Shown here one piece after another: positions 16,519-25,347 of a stretch of DNA of 64,000 nt. Under the pieces are notes generated by a model, which saw nothing but the letters and a program-made list of their open reading frames with translations, was not told where the DNA came from and made no database searches. The position numbers and the translations under genes were made by a program. Each line of letters opens with the position of its first letter. The first letter of the stretch is position 1. Origin of the DNA: Betaproteobacteria bacterium (lineage in GTDB: Bacteria; Pseudomonadota; Gammaproteobacteria; Burkholderiales; SG8-41); assembly GCA_900299145.1 (NCBI GenBank), contig OMIN01000114.1, forward strand, positions 90,571-154,570. Direction: 5' to 3'.

Positions 16519-17550
16519 GTGAATCCCATCCTTCCAAGGCATGCGCCGCCGCCAGGTGCACATGCGTCGTCGTCAAGCGCGTGGCTGGCGCCAATCCGGT
16601 GGTTGTCGTGGTTGTTACTGCTGTGCGTGGCGCCCCCCACGCTGGCACAAAGCTATCCCGTGAAGCCCGTGCGTTATATCGTGCCGTTCCCCGCAGCGGC
16701 TTCGCCCGACATCATCGCGCGCCTGCTCACGGAACGCTTGGGCCGCATCTGGGGGCAGCAGGTCGTTGTGGACAACCGTTCCGGCGCGGGTGGCACGTTG
16801 GGTGCTGCGTTTGCCGCCAAGGCGCCAGCGGATGGCTACACGCTTTTCCAGTGCAATATCGCCTCCAGCGCGATTGCGGAATCGCTTTACGCCAAGGTGC
16901 CGTATAACTCCGCGCGCGACTTCGCCGCCATTTCGCGCATCGGCACCACGCCGAACGTGCTGGTCGTGCATCCCGCGTTGCCGGTGCGCACCGTCGGCGC
17001 GTTCATCGAGTATGCGCGGGCTAACCCCGGCAAGCTGAGCTACGGCACGTCGGCCGCCGGCACGTCGTCACAATTGTCGATGGAACTGTTGAAACTCAAC
17101 GCAAAAATCAACGTCGTGCACGTGGCATACAAGGGCGCACCGCAAGCGCTAACCGACACTGTTGGCGGACAGATTCCCGCCAGCGTGCAAACCGCGCCGG
17201 CGGTGATCCCGACCATCCAGAGCGGCCGCGTGCGGGCGCTGGCAGTGACCAGCGCAAAACGCATCACGCAAATGCCCGATGTGCCGACATTGAACGAAAC
17301 CGCGCTGCCAGGCTTCGAGGCGCAATCGTGGTACGGCCTGTGCTCGTCCGTGGGCACGCCCGCGCCAATACTCGACAAGGTGAATGTTGATCTCACCACG
17401 GTGCTGCGCATGCCTGAAATTCAGCAGCGCTTCGGCGACCTCGTGGTTGATCCCGCGCCGACCAGCCGCGAGGAGTTCGCTCAGTTCATCCGCACGGAAA
17501 CCGCGCGCTGGGCGAGAGTCATCAGGGAAGCGGGCATCCCGCAGCAATAG
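16519..17550 (+). CDS. Bug-family receptor
   Basis: A TctC-type receptor with the mature part QSYPVKPVRYIVPFPAAASPD, VVDNRSGAGGTLG and DGYTLFQ. The start is uncertain. GTG 16519 gives a long n-region before the hydrophobic core IRWLSWLLLLCVAPPTLA. ATG 16405 or 16411 would add about 36-38 residues and overlap the divergent Bug gene. The C-terminal TSREEFAQFIRTETARWARV block is intact. An enolase-superfamily gene follows 53 bases downstream, so the ligand may be a sugar acid. Confidence 0.88.
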   Translation: MNPILPRHAPPPGAHASSSSAWLAPIRWLSWLLLLCVAPPTLAQSYPVKPVRYIVPFPAAASPDIIARLLTERLGRIWGQQVVVDNRSGAGGTLGAAFAAKAPADGYTLFQCNIASSAIAESLYAKVPYNSARDFAAISRIGTTPNVLVVHPALPVRTVGAFIEYARANPGKLSYGTSAAGTSSQLSMELLKLNAKINVVHVAYKGAPQALTDTVGGQIPASVQTAPAVIPTIQSGRVRALAVTSAKRITQMPDVPTLNETALPGFEAQSWYGLCSSVGTPAPILDKVNVDLTTVLRMPEIQQRFGDLVVDPAPTSREEFAQFIRTETARWARVIREAGIPQQ

Positions 17551-17603
17551 TGCTAATGCCACATCGCGCTGTGCAGTACCGATAATCCGCACGGAGAGTG
17601 CCA

Positions 17604-18710
17604 ATGAAAATCACCGATCTCAGCATCACACTGTTTACGTGGGACAACATTCCCCAAACCAGTTACGGCGAGCACAAGCGCTTCGGGGGCTCCAGTCAAC
17701 TTGGCCTGCTGGCAATTTCCACGGACGAGGGCATTACCGGTCACGCGTTTCTCGGCAGTTCACGGCAGGCGGCAGATATCGACGCGCCGGCGCTGATTCG
17801 TTATCTCAAGCCGGTGGTGATGGGGCAGGACGCACTCGACCGTGAGCGCATCAATCAGGTATTGTGGAAGCGCGCCCGCAACACCACCACGCGCGCGGTG
17901 GGCGCCATTGATGTGGCATTGTGGGACATCGCTGGTAAAGCAGCGAATATGCCGATCCACAAACTGCTGGGTTCGTTTCGCGACCGTGCGCCGGCCTATG
18001 CCAGTTCGCAGGTGCTGCCGAGTGCCGCCGCCTATGCCGAGCAGGCCGCGCACTACAAGGCGTTGAACTGGCCCGCCTATAAAATCCATCCGCCGCAGGC
18101 ATGGCGCGAAGACATCAAGGTCGCTGAGGCCGTGCGCAACGCGGTGGGTGCGGATTACACGCTGATGTGCGACCCCGGCTGGTGTTACAACTATGAAGAA
18201 GCACTGCGCGTGGGCTTCGCGCTCGATGACTTGAATTACTACTGGTATGAAGACCCGCTTGCCGATCAGGATCTCTACAACTATGTGAAGCTCAAGCAGA
18301 AACTGCGCACGCCGATCATGGCCACCGAATATCCCCAGGCGGGGCTGGATTCGTATGCACAGTGGATCATCCAGAGCGCCACGGATTTTTTGCGTGGCGA
18401 CGTGGCGATCAAAGGCGGCATCACCACCCTGATCAAAACCGCGCATTTGGCCGAGGCGTTTCATCTGAATTACGAAATTCACCACGGCGGCAATTCGCTC
18501 AACAACGTCGCCAATTTGCATGTGATGATGGCGATAGCCAACGCGCAGTACTTTGAAGTGTTCCTGCCGGACGAGGCGCAAAAATACGGCTTGGTGAAAG
18601 ATATCGAGGTGGATGCCACCGGCCACGTGCACGCGCCCACCGAGCCGGGGTTGGGTGCGGAAATTGATTTTGAGTTGATCAAGCGCAAGACGGTGGCGTT
18701 GCTGCGGTAG
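17604..18710 (+). CDS. mandelate racemase/muconate lactonizing enzyme family protein
   Basis: A 368-residue enolase-superfamily enzyme from ATG 17604, with GGAGAG ending 5 bases before it. The N-terminal capping domain is followed by the barrel with YKIHPPQAWRED (K motif), MCDPGWCYNY, a YYWYEDPLAD metal-ligand segment and IHHGGNSLNN near the end. These place the acid/base and metal ligands of the MR/dehydratase type. It likely dehydrates or epimerises a hydroxy acid; which one is not determined. Neighbours (lactonase, SDR, second enolase enzyme) suggest a lactone to aldonate to keto-acid route. Confidence 0.9.
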   Translation: MKITDLSITLFTWDNIPQTSYGEHKRFGGSSQLGLLAISTDEGITGHAFLGSSRQAADIDAPALIRYLKPVVMGQDALDRERINQVLWKRARNTTTRAVGAIDVALWDIAGKAANMPIHKLLGSFRDRAPAYASSQVLPSAAAYAEQAAHYKALNWPAYKIHPPQAWREDIKVAEAVRNAVGADYTLMCDPGWCYNYEEALRVGFALDDLNYYWYEDPLADQDLYNYVKLKQKLRTPIMATEYPQAGLDSYAQWIIQSATDFLRGDVAIKGGITTLIKTAHLAEAFHLNYEIHHGGNSLNNVANLHVMMAIANAQYFEVFLPDEAQKYGLVKDIEVDATGHVHAPTEPGLGAEIDFELIKRKTVALLR

Positions 18711-18770
18711 CGGTTTCGCAGGCTATTTATTTTCCGAGATTTTCCGAGAGTGAGCGGGAGGATTTGATTC

Positions 18771-19826
18771 ATGTATGTCTACATCGGCAGCTTTACAACC
18801 ACAAAGCGCAAGGCACGCGGCAAGGGCATCAGCGTTCACCACGTCGATGATGCGAGCGGTGCATGGTCGCTGGTCGAAACCTTCGAGACCATCCCCAACC
18901 CCGGCTATGTTGCGCTCGATCGTAAACAGCGTTTTCTCTTTGCCTCGCACGGCGACGGGGACTCGGTGAGTGCCTACGCCATCGACCCTCAAACGCACAA
19001 ACTCCAATTTCTCAATCAACAGCCCAGCCACGGCGACAACGGCCCGCATTTGATGGTCGACCCCAGCGATCAGTATGTCATCTGCGCAAATGGTCCCGGC
19101 ATCGTGGTGTTGCCGATCAACAAGGATGGCTCGCTCTCGCCTGCTACCGATGCCGTGGTACCGCCAGGCAAGGAAGGGCCTTACAAACGAGAGCAAGGGC
19201 TGGGCGCGCATCCGCATCAGGTGTTGTTCGACCCCAGCGGACGCTTTCTGATTTCGCCGGACAAGGGTGTCGATGCCACTCACATTTATCGGCTCGATCT
19301 GGGCAGCGGCAAACTCGTGCCGAACGATCCGCCGTCCGTGAAATCGCGTTACGGCGCGGGGCCGCGGCATCTGGCATTTCATCCGTCGCGGCCCTTTGCG
19401 TATCAGATCAACGAACTTGATTCGACGGTGACGACGTATCAGTGGGATGGCGTGCGTGGTACGTTGACACCCGTGCATATCATTCCGACTACGCCGGCCA
19501 CATTCGTGGGCGATAACACGGGGGCGGAAATCGCTGTCGCGCCATCAGGTCTGTTTGTTTACGTGTCGAATCGCGGGCATGACAGTATCGCGACGTTTGC
19601 GGTAAACGTTACGGATGCCACGCTCACGCCCATTGGCTGGGAGCCGACGCAAGGCAAAAAGCCGCGCTTTTTCACGCTCGATCCTGGCGGCAAAATGTTG
19701 TACGTGGCGAACGAAGACAGCGATACCATCGTGGCGTTCAGGCTGGATGCGAAGAGCGGGTTGCCCGTACCCACGGGGTTGATTGTTCACACGGGTTCGC
19801 CGTCGTGCATTGCATTTTCGGACTAA
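18771..19826 (+). CDS. beta-propeller lactonase (Pgl/YbhE family)
   Basis: A 351-residue seven-bladed propeller of the 6-phosphogluconolactonase/3-carboxymuconate cyclase family. It has an N-terminal YVYIGSFTTTKRKARGKGI, HQVLFDPSGRFL, a blade-repeat GPRHLAFHPSRPFAYQINEL and VYVSNRGHDSIATF, all diagnostic. It is cytoplasmic, with no signal peptide. AGTGAGCGGGAGG precedes the ATG. In this neighbourhood it would hydrolyse a sugar lactone to the aldonate used by the flanking enolase-superfamily enzymes. Confidence 0.9.
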   Translation: MYVYIGSFTTTKRKARGKGISVHHVDDASGAWSLVETFETIPNPGYVALDRKQRFLFASHGDGDSVSAYAIDPQTHKLQFLNQQPSHGDNGPHLMVDPSDQYVICANGPGIVVLPINKDGSLSPATDAVVPPGKEGPYKREQGLGAHPHQVLFDPSGRFLISPDKGVDATHIYRLDLGSGKLVPNDPPSVKSRYGAGPRHLAFHPSRPFAYQINELDSTVTTYQWDGVRGTLTPVHIIPTTPATFVGDNTGAEIAVAPSGLFVYVSNRGHDSIATFAVNVTDATLTPIGWEPTQGKKPRFFTLDPGGKMLYVANEDSDTIVAFRLDAKSGLPVPTGLIVHTGSPSCIAFSD

Positions 19827-19834
19827 AAATAGTT

Positions 19835-19853
19835 AATTAAAACAAATACTTAT
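19835..19853 (+). repeat. AT19 dispersed repeat, copy F (17/19)
   Basis: AATTAAAACAAATACTTAT, 8 bases after the lactonase stop and 12 bases before the SDR start. GAAAGG of the SDR ribosome-binding site follows directly. It is identical over 19 bases to copy E, which is coding. Confidence 0.88.
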
Positions 19854-19865
19854 AGAAAGGCTGTC

Positions 19866-20657
19866 ATGGATCTTGAACTGAAAAACAAAGTGGCCATCGT
19901 CGGCGGCGCAAGCAAGGGACTGGGCCGCGCGTGCGCAGAAGTGCTGGCCGAAGAAGGCATGAAAGTGGTCATGTGCAGCCGCACGCAAGCTGATCTGGAT
20001 CAGGCCGCCGCCGCGATACGTGCCAAGACGCAGGCCGAGATCATGACCTTCGCCGGTGATCTGGAGAAAAACGCGGTAATACAAAAGCTGGTGGCGAGCG
20101 CCGCCGAAAAATTCGGCCGTATCGACGTGCTGGTCAGCAACTCCGGCGGGCCGCCGCTCGCGAAATCGTTCGATGCCACCGAGGAGCAATGGTCGGTGGC
20201 GGTGGAACGTTCGCTGTTTTTCTTTGCGCGTATGGCGCGCGAGGTGCTGCCGCATATGCGCAAGCAAAAAAGCGGTCGCATACTGAACATCCTCGCCAGC
20301 ACGGTGTATCAGCCGATACCGAATCTGGCGCTCTCCGGCGCCACGCGCATGGGCGTGGTGGCGTGGGCGAAAAGCCTCGCCGATGAAGTGGGGCGTGACG
20401 GCATACTGGTGAACAATATCGCGCCGGGTTCATTGCTGAGTGAACGCATGTTGGGCAACGTCACCGCGCGGGCGAAGGAACTGGGCATATCGCTGGAGAA
20501 AATGCTCGAGGAGCGTGCCAAGGAAACTGCGGTGGGCCGTATTGGCGAGCCGCGCGAACTGGCGAATTTGGTGGCGTTTCTCGCGTCGGGAAAATCGAGT
20601 TACATCACCGGAACGACGATACGCGTGGATGGCGGGCTGGTGCGGTCGGTTTTGTAA
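19866..20657 (+). CDS. SDR family oxidoreductase
   Basis: A 263-residue short-chain dehydrogenase with VAIVGGASKGLGRACAEVL (Rossmann), DVLVSNSGGPP, and a C-terminal SSYITGTTIRVDGGLVRS. The usual YxxxK region reads LALSGATRMGVVAWAKSL, so the catalytic tyrosine appears to be replaced. The S-G-PP variant is typical of the 3-oxoacyl-ACP-reductase-like SDRs with an atypical active site. It is 9 bases before the next enolase-superfamily gene and belongs to the sugar-acid group. The substrate is unknown. Confidence 0.9.
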   Translation: MDLELKNKVAIVGGASKGLGRACAEVLAEEGMKVVMCSRTQADLDQAAAAIRAKTQAEIMTFAGDLEKNAVIQKLVASAAEKFGRIDVLVSNSGGPPLAKSFDATEEQWSVAVERSLFFFARMAREVLPHMRKQKSGRILNILASTVYQPIPNLALSGATRMGVVAWAKSLADEVGRDGILVNNIAPGSLLSERMLGNVTARAKELGISLEKMLEERAKETAVGRIGEPRELANLVAFLASGKSSYITGTTIRVDGGLVRSVL

Positions 20658-20666
20658 GGAGCAAGC

Positions 20667-21896
20667 ATGAAAATTACCAATCTCGAAACTTTCGTCGTCG
20701 ATGGCGGGTGGCGTGCGTGGACCTATGTCAAAGTTGAAACCGACGCCGGGCTGACCGGCTGGGGCGAATGCTCCGATTACCGAGTCACCAACGCCGTCGA
20801 AGGCATGGTGCGCGATCTCACGCCGTTGCTGATCGGCAAAGACCCGTGCGCCTACGAGATGCGCTTCATGGACATGATGCGCATCACGCGCTCCAGCCCC
20901 GGCGGTATTACCGCACGCGGGATCGCGGGCATCGAATGCGCGCTGGTGGATATTGCCGCGCAGGCACGTAATATTTCGGTAGTGGAATTGCTCGGCGGGC
21001 CGACGCGCGACAAGGTGCGGCTGTATTGGTCGCACTGTGGCACCACACGTGTGCGCCATCATGACATGGTGGGCGCGCCGCCGATCAACAGTTGGGCGGA
21101 CGTTTACGCACTGGGCAAGGAAGTGGTCGAGCGCGGTTTCACAGCGCTAAAAACCAATATCGTCATGCCGGGGCAGAACGGCACGTGGATGAGTGGTTTT
21201 GGCGGCTTCGGTTTGCAAATGGGGCCGAACGACGAATGGGCGCCCAACGCATTGATCGATCACCTGGTCACTCACATCGGGACGTTGCGCGATGCGGTTG
21301 GGCCGGATTTCGACATTAATCTCGATCTCAACTGGCACTTCAAGCCGGAAGCCTGCGCGCGTATCGCCAGGGCGCTGGAGCCGTTTAACCTGCATTGGCT
21401 GGAAATCGACACCCACGATGCCGAGGGCTTGTTGCAGGTAAAGCAATCGACCAGCACGCGCATTTGCACCGGCGAAACATTAATTCACATGAAGGAATAC
21501 CTGCCGTTTTTCCAGAAACACGCGGCGGACATGTTCATGATCGACGTGCCGTGGAACGGCATCGTGCAGGGCAAAAAGGTCGGTGATCTCGCCGCGACGT
21601 TTGGTCACAACATCGGGCCGCACAATCACTACAGCCATCTGTCGACGCACATGAGCGCCGCGCTGTGCGCAACCCTGCACAATGTGCGCATCATGGAAAT
21701 CGACATTGACGACGTGCCGTGGAAGGACGAGCTGGTGACGCACGCGCCGGAAATCGTCGACGGCCACATGATCATTCCAAAGCGGCCCGGCTGGGGCACG
21801 GCCATCGTGGAAAAAGTCGCACGCGCTCATGCGTGGGACGCCAGCAAGGCCGCGCATGCCAAGCAACTGGCGCAGCCGAAACATTTGCGGGGGTAG
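20667..21896 (+). CDS. mandelate racemase/enolase superfamily dehydratase
   Basis: A 409-residue enolase-superfamily enzyme resembling galactonate-dehydratase-like members. It has an N-terminal KITNLETFVVDGGWRAW, a barrel with FTALKTNIVMPGQNG, DINLDLNWHFKPE as metal-ligand motif, WLEIDTHDAEGL and TGETLIHMKEY. Near the C-terminus NHYSHLSTHM carries the histidine base region. It is longer than the first MR-family enzyme here (368 residues) and only distantly related to it. It is likely co-transcribed with the SDR. Confidence 0.9.
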   Translation: MKITNLETFVVDGGWRAWTYVKVETDAGLTGWGECSDYRVTNAVEGMVRDLTPLLIGKDPCAYEMRFMDMMRITRSSPGGITARGIAGIECALVDIAAQARNISVVELLGGPTRDKVRLYWSHCGTTRVRHHDMVGAPPINSWADVYALGKEVVERGFTALKTNIVMPGQNGTWMSGFGGFGLQMGPNDEWAPNALIDHLVTHIGTLRDAVGPDFDINLDLNWHFKPEACARIARALEPFNLHWLEIDTHDAEGLLQVKQSTSTRICTGETLIHMKEYLPFFQKHAADMFMIDVPWNGIVQGKKVGDLAATFGHNIGPHNHYSHLSTHMSAALCATLHNVRIMEIDIDDVPWKDELVTHAPEIVDGHMIIPKRPGWGTAIVEKVARAHAWDASKAAHAKQLAQPKHLRG

Positions 21897-21933
21897 CGGG
21901 ATGGCGGCTGCGGCGTAGTGCCTCAGTCAGGAG

Positions 21934-23337
21934 TTACTTCACCGCGTCGCGTTTGTACGACAGCAGTTCAGAGCGTTCCTTCTTGTGCACAATGCCCTTG
22001 AAGTTGGTTTCTTCGTATTCGTAGGCTACAAAATAGCCGGTCACAGGGCTGAACCAGATGCGATAAGTGGAGTTGCCCTGGCCGCTGGCGCCATCCTTTT
22101 TCATTGTGCTTTTGTATTTGGACGTGCCTTCCAGCCGTAACGTATCGAAAACGCCCGCCGGCACGAGCACCTGTTCCTGCCGCACAACCTTGAAATTGAA
22201 ATTGTGTTCGGCGGTAAGGCGTTCTGTGTCGACCACGCCTACTGCCGACCACGCCTTTCCAACTTGTAAGGGGAAATCGTATTGCGGGTGCTTGGGCTTC
22301 CAGGTCAGGACGACCTTGCCTTCGCGGGTGCGGCGCAGCAATCCCAGCGATCGGTCGGCGACATAGCCGCCGAAGCGCGTTTCATCGGCGGTAATGGCGG
22401 TAACCCGGCGCGTGAATTTCTCCGTGACCGAGCCGCTCAGCAGGTCGATTTGCTGGTATTCCCACATATCGCCCACTTTCAGCTGCGGCACCGGGATGCT
22501 GTCAATTTTTCCTATGGAGGCAATCGATGCCAGGTTTGCAACCACTGCTGGCGTGGGGGGGAGCGGCACAAAAACAAAATCGCCTTCCAACGACGTGCTT
22601 TCCCACGGGATCTGCTTGCCGCCGGAATCCTTGCGCACCGAAGCGCGTACGTTCTTGAACACATACTCAATTTTAGTGCCCGGTTTTTGCAGCGATTGCA
22701 ACAGGTGCTGCGTGTAAAGACCGTTCTGCCCGTCGCCGTCGCTTGCCACCGAACCAGGAGCGGTGGCGAATGCAATCAGCGTGCCCACCGGCGCATCCAT
22801 CTGTGCCAGGCCCGCGCCGCCAGAACGGAAACTGCGGGCAAACGGGTTGTTGCGGCAGGCGTCGAGGATCACAATGTTGAGGCGGTTATTCGCGGCCTCC
22901 ATTTTGTCGAGCACCTGCCCGGCGTCGACGCTGTTGTAGGCGACTTCGTCCTCGCGCTGAATTTGCGCGTCGACCGGAATCAGGAAGTTGCGGCCTTTTA
23001 CCTGCATGCCGTGGCCGGCGTAATAAAACAAGCCCACACCGCCATTCTTGAGCGCGTCGCCGAAATCACGCATGGCAAGCTGCATGTCTTTCTGTCCGGC
23101 GTTTTCGCGTACGGTGACTTTGAAGCCGGAGGCGGTCAGCGCCTTGGCAATGGCGCGGGCATCGTTCACCGGGTTGGGCAGTGGTGAATCCTTGTATTGG
23201 CCGTTGCCGATGACTAACGCGATGCTCTGTTCGCCGGATGCGGCCGCCGGCTTTGTCTGCGCGGCAGTGGGCACGGCCAGCAAAGCGTAAATGGCCGCGC
23301 AAACTACGATCAGAATCCGTGGAATCAATTGGGTCAT
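21934..23337 (-). CDS. secreted caspase-like (peptidase C14) protein
   Basis: A 467-residue protein from ATG 23337, preceded by AGGAGG at ideal spacing. A signal peptide (RILIVVCAAIYALLAVPTAA) leads into a caspase p20-like domain: IALVIGNGQYKDSPLPNPVNDA, catalytic His in FYYAGHGMQV (His 109) and catalytic Cys in VILDACRNNPF (Cys 161). The region after about residue 255 has no recognised enzymatic domain and is rich in beta-type sequence (GDMWEYQQIDLLSGSV). Such proteins are metacaspase-like, and their bacterial roles are poorly known. It stands alone, convergent with the upstream enolase gene. Confidence 0.88.
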   Translation of the reverse strand: MTQLIPRILIVVCAAIYALLAVPTAAQTKPAAASGEQSIALVIGNGQYKDSPLPNPVNDARAIAKALTASGFKVTVRENAGQKDMQLAMRDFGDALKNGGVGLFYYAGHGMQVKGRNFLIPVDAQIQREDEVAYNSVDAGQVLDKMEAANNRLNIVILDACRNNPFARSFRSGGAGLAQMDAPVGTLIAFATAPGSVASDGDGQNGLYTQHLLQSLQKPGTKIEYVFKNVRASVRKDSGGKQIPWESTSLEGDFVFVPLPPTPAVVANLASIASIGKIDSIPVPQLKVGDMWEYQQIDLLSGSVTEKFTRRVTAITADETRFGGYVADRSLGLLRRTREGKVVLTWKPKHPQYDFPLQVGKAWSAVGVVDTERLTAEHNFNFKVVRQEQVLVPAGVFDTLRLEGTSKYKSTMKKDGASGQGNSTYRIWFSPVTGYFVAYEYEETNFKGIVHKKERSELLSYKRDAVK

Positions 23338-23539
23338 GGGGCCTCCTGCTGCTGTGCGCCGTCGCTGGAATGGATTCCGGCGGGGCAAGCTTGACAGTAT
23401 CATTCAGCGTCACGATACGCAAAGCCGCTTGACGGCAGCGCGCCACTGAAGGAAGCTTTCGTGCTCGCGCCTTTGGCTTTCACTGATTTCGGCTACCGGA
23501 AACGCCTTATTGCGAAAATTGCCGCCAAGGAGACACAAC

Positions 23540-24436
23540 ATGGATCGTAAAGACAGATTGCAGGCCAGTGATTTTCACCCTGAAGTATTGAGATTGTTTG
23601 ACGGCTTCGTACATGGTACGAAGACCCGCCGTGAGTTTCTCGATGGTGCAGCCAAATTTGCAGTTGGCGGGTTCACCGCTGCCGCCATGCTGGAGGCACT
23701 GCAGCCGAATTTCGCATGGGCGCAGCAGGTGAAGCCCGATGATCTACGCATTCGCACCGAGCGGCTGAACTATGACTCGCCCAATGGCCACGGCAAGATG
23801 CAGGGGCTGCTGGCGCGCCCCGCAAAGGTTTCCGGCAAGTTGCCGGGCGTGGTGGTGATCCACGAAAACCGCGGGTTGAATCCTTATATCGAAGACGTCG
23901 CGCGCCGCCTGGCGTTGCTCAATTTTGTGGCGTTTGCGCCGGATGCGCTGTTTCCCGTTGGCGGCTATCCCGGCGATGAGGACAAGGGACGTGACCTCTT
24001 CGCCAAGCAGGACACCAAAAAGCGTATCGAAGATTTGTCGACGGCGGTGTCGGTGTTGAAGTCGCTGCCGGAATTCGCGGGCAAATGGGGTAGTGTCGGG
24101 TTTTGTTTTGGTGGCGGCATTGTCAATCTGTTTGCGACGCGCTTTCCCGACATGGCAGCGGGTGTCGCTTATTACGGTGTGCAGCCGGCGGCGAGTGACG
24201 TGCCTAAAATCAGCGCGGCGATCATGATTCACAATGCCTCGGATGATCCGCGCATCAACGACGGCTGGCCGCCCTATGAAGCAGCGTTGAAGGCCAACAA
24301 CAAGCGCTACGAATATTTCAGCTATCCCAAAACGCAGCACGGTTTTCACAACGACACCACGCCGCGGTTTGACGAAGCGGCAGCGAAGCTGTCATGGCAG
24401 CGCACAGTGGATTTCTTCAACAAAAACCTGCGTTAG
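23540..24436 (+). CDS. dienelactone hydrolase family protein, Tat-type leader
   Basis: A 298-residue hydrolase from ATG 23540 (AAGGAG upstream). The N-terminus carries TRREFLDGAAKFAVGGFTAA, a probable Tat signal. The DLH fold is shown by VVIHENRGLNPYIEDVARRL, the nucleophile motif VGFCFGGGIVN (Cys nucleophile, as in dienelactone hydrolases) and a C-terminal TQHGFHND with the catalytic His. It probably acts in the periplasm on lactones or esters. It starts a plus-strand series with the TauD and racemase-type genes. Confidence 0.9.
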   Translation: MDRKDRLQASDFHPEVLRLFDGFVHGTKTRREFLDGAAKFAVGGFTAAAMLEALQPNFAWAQQVKPDDLRIRTERLNYDSPNGHGKMQGLLARPAKVSGKLPGVVVIHENRGLNPYIEDVARRLALLNFVAFAPDALFPVGGYPGDEDKGRDLFAKQDTKKRIEDLSTAVSVLKSLPEFAGKWGSVGFCFGGGIVNLFATRFPDMAAGVAYYGVQPAASDVPKISAAIMIHNASDDPRINDGWPPYEAALKANNKRYEYFSYPKTQHGFHNDTTPRFDEAAAKLSWQRTVDFFNKNLR

Positions 24437-24451
24437 AAGGCGATCACCATC

Positions 24452-25315
24452 ATGAACGTCATACCCACCAGCCCGGCTTTGGGCGCGGAAATTACCGGCA
24501 TCGATCTGTCGAAAGAGGTTTCCACTGCAGATCGTGAATTCATAGTCAACGCCTACACCAAACATCTGGTGCTGCTATTCCGCGGCCAGAAGCTGAGCTT
24601 TGACGATTTGTTGCGGCTGCGTGAATTGTTCGGGCCGCCGGGGCAGGCCGCGAATCAGTTATTGGGCCTGGGCCGCAAAGCCTATCTGCCGAAGGATGCA
24701 CCGGACGACATCACCATCATTTCCAACATCACGGACGCCACGGGCAAGCCGATTGGCGCGCTGGGTGATGGCGAGGCGTTCTGGCACACCGACAGCTCTT
24801 TCACGGAAACGCCCATCTCGGCGAGTCTGCTGCACGCCATCGAGGTCACCGAGACCGGTGGTGAAACCGGCTTTCTCGATATGTATAAAGCCTACGAAGA
24901 CATGCCGCCGGCGCTGGCGGCAAGAATCAATGGGCGCTATGCCAATCACTCCAAGGTGCACAACTCCGCCGGTATGAAGCGCCCGGAGTTTGCAGATGTG
25001 ACGGACCCCTCAAAAGCGCCGGGCGTCAGGCACCCGCTGGTGCGGACGCACCCGGTGACCAAGCGCAAATGCCTGTACCTGGGACGCCGCCAGAATTCCT
25101 ACATCTTCGATCTGTCCGTGCCGGAAAGCGAAAAGCTGCTCGACGAAGTGTGGGCGCACACCCTGCAGGACAAGTACACCTGGCATCACAAGTGGAAGGT
25201 CGGCGATTTGCTCGTGTGGGACAACCGCTGCACCATGCATCACCGTAATGCGTTCTCGCCGAACGCACGGCGGTTGATGCATAAATCGACGACGGCGGGG
25301 GAGCCTGTCGTTTAG
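24452..25315 (+). CDS. TauD/TfdA family alpha-ketoglutarate dioxygenase
   Basis: A 287-residue non-haem Fe(II)/2-oxoglutarate dioxygenase. The facial triad is visible: FWHTDSSF (His 112, Asp 114) and the distal His in VWDNRCTMHHRNAF, followed by the 2OG-binding Arg in RRLMHKST. The N-terminus SPALGAEITGIDLS is typical of the TauD/TfdA group. It probably hydroxylates, and so cleaves, a sulfonate, ether or aryloxy-acid. It lies 15 bases after the DLH gene and 32 before the racemase-like gene, presumably one operon feeding the Bug receptor at 26094. Confidence 0.92.
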   Translation: MNVIPTSPALGAEITGIDLSKEVSTADREFIVNAYTKHLVLLFRGQKLSFDDLLRLRELFGPPGQAANQLLGLGRKAYLPKDAPDDITIISNITDATGKPIGALGDGEAFWHTDSSFTETPISASLLHAIEVTETGGETGFLDMYKAYEDMPPALAARINGRYANHSKVHNSAGMKRPEFADVTDPSKAPGVRHPLVRTHPVTKRKCLYLGRRQNSYIFDLSVPESEKLLDEVWAHTLQDKYTWHHKWKVGDLLVWDNRCTMHHRNAFSPNARRLMHKSTTAGEPVV

Positions 25316-25347
25316 CAGGTCGGGAGCTGCGACCCAAGGATAAGAAC

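Noticed and set aside
18735..18760. Short direct repeat TTTTCCGAG before the lactonase
   Set aside because: Only two 9-base units with no further structure; likely incidental.
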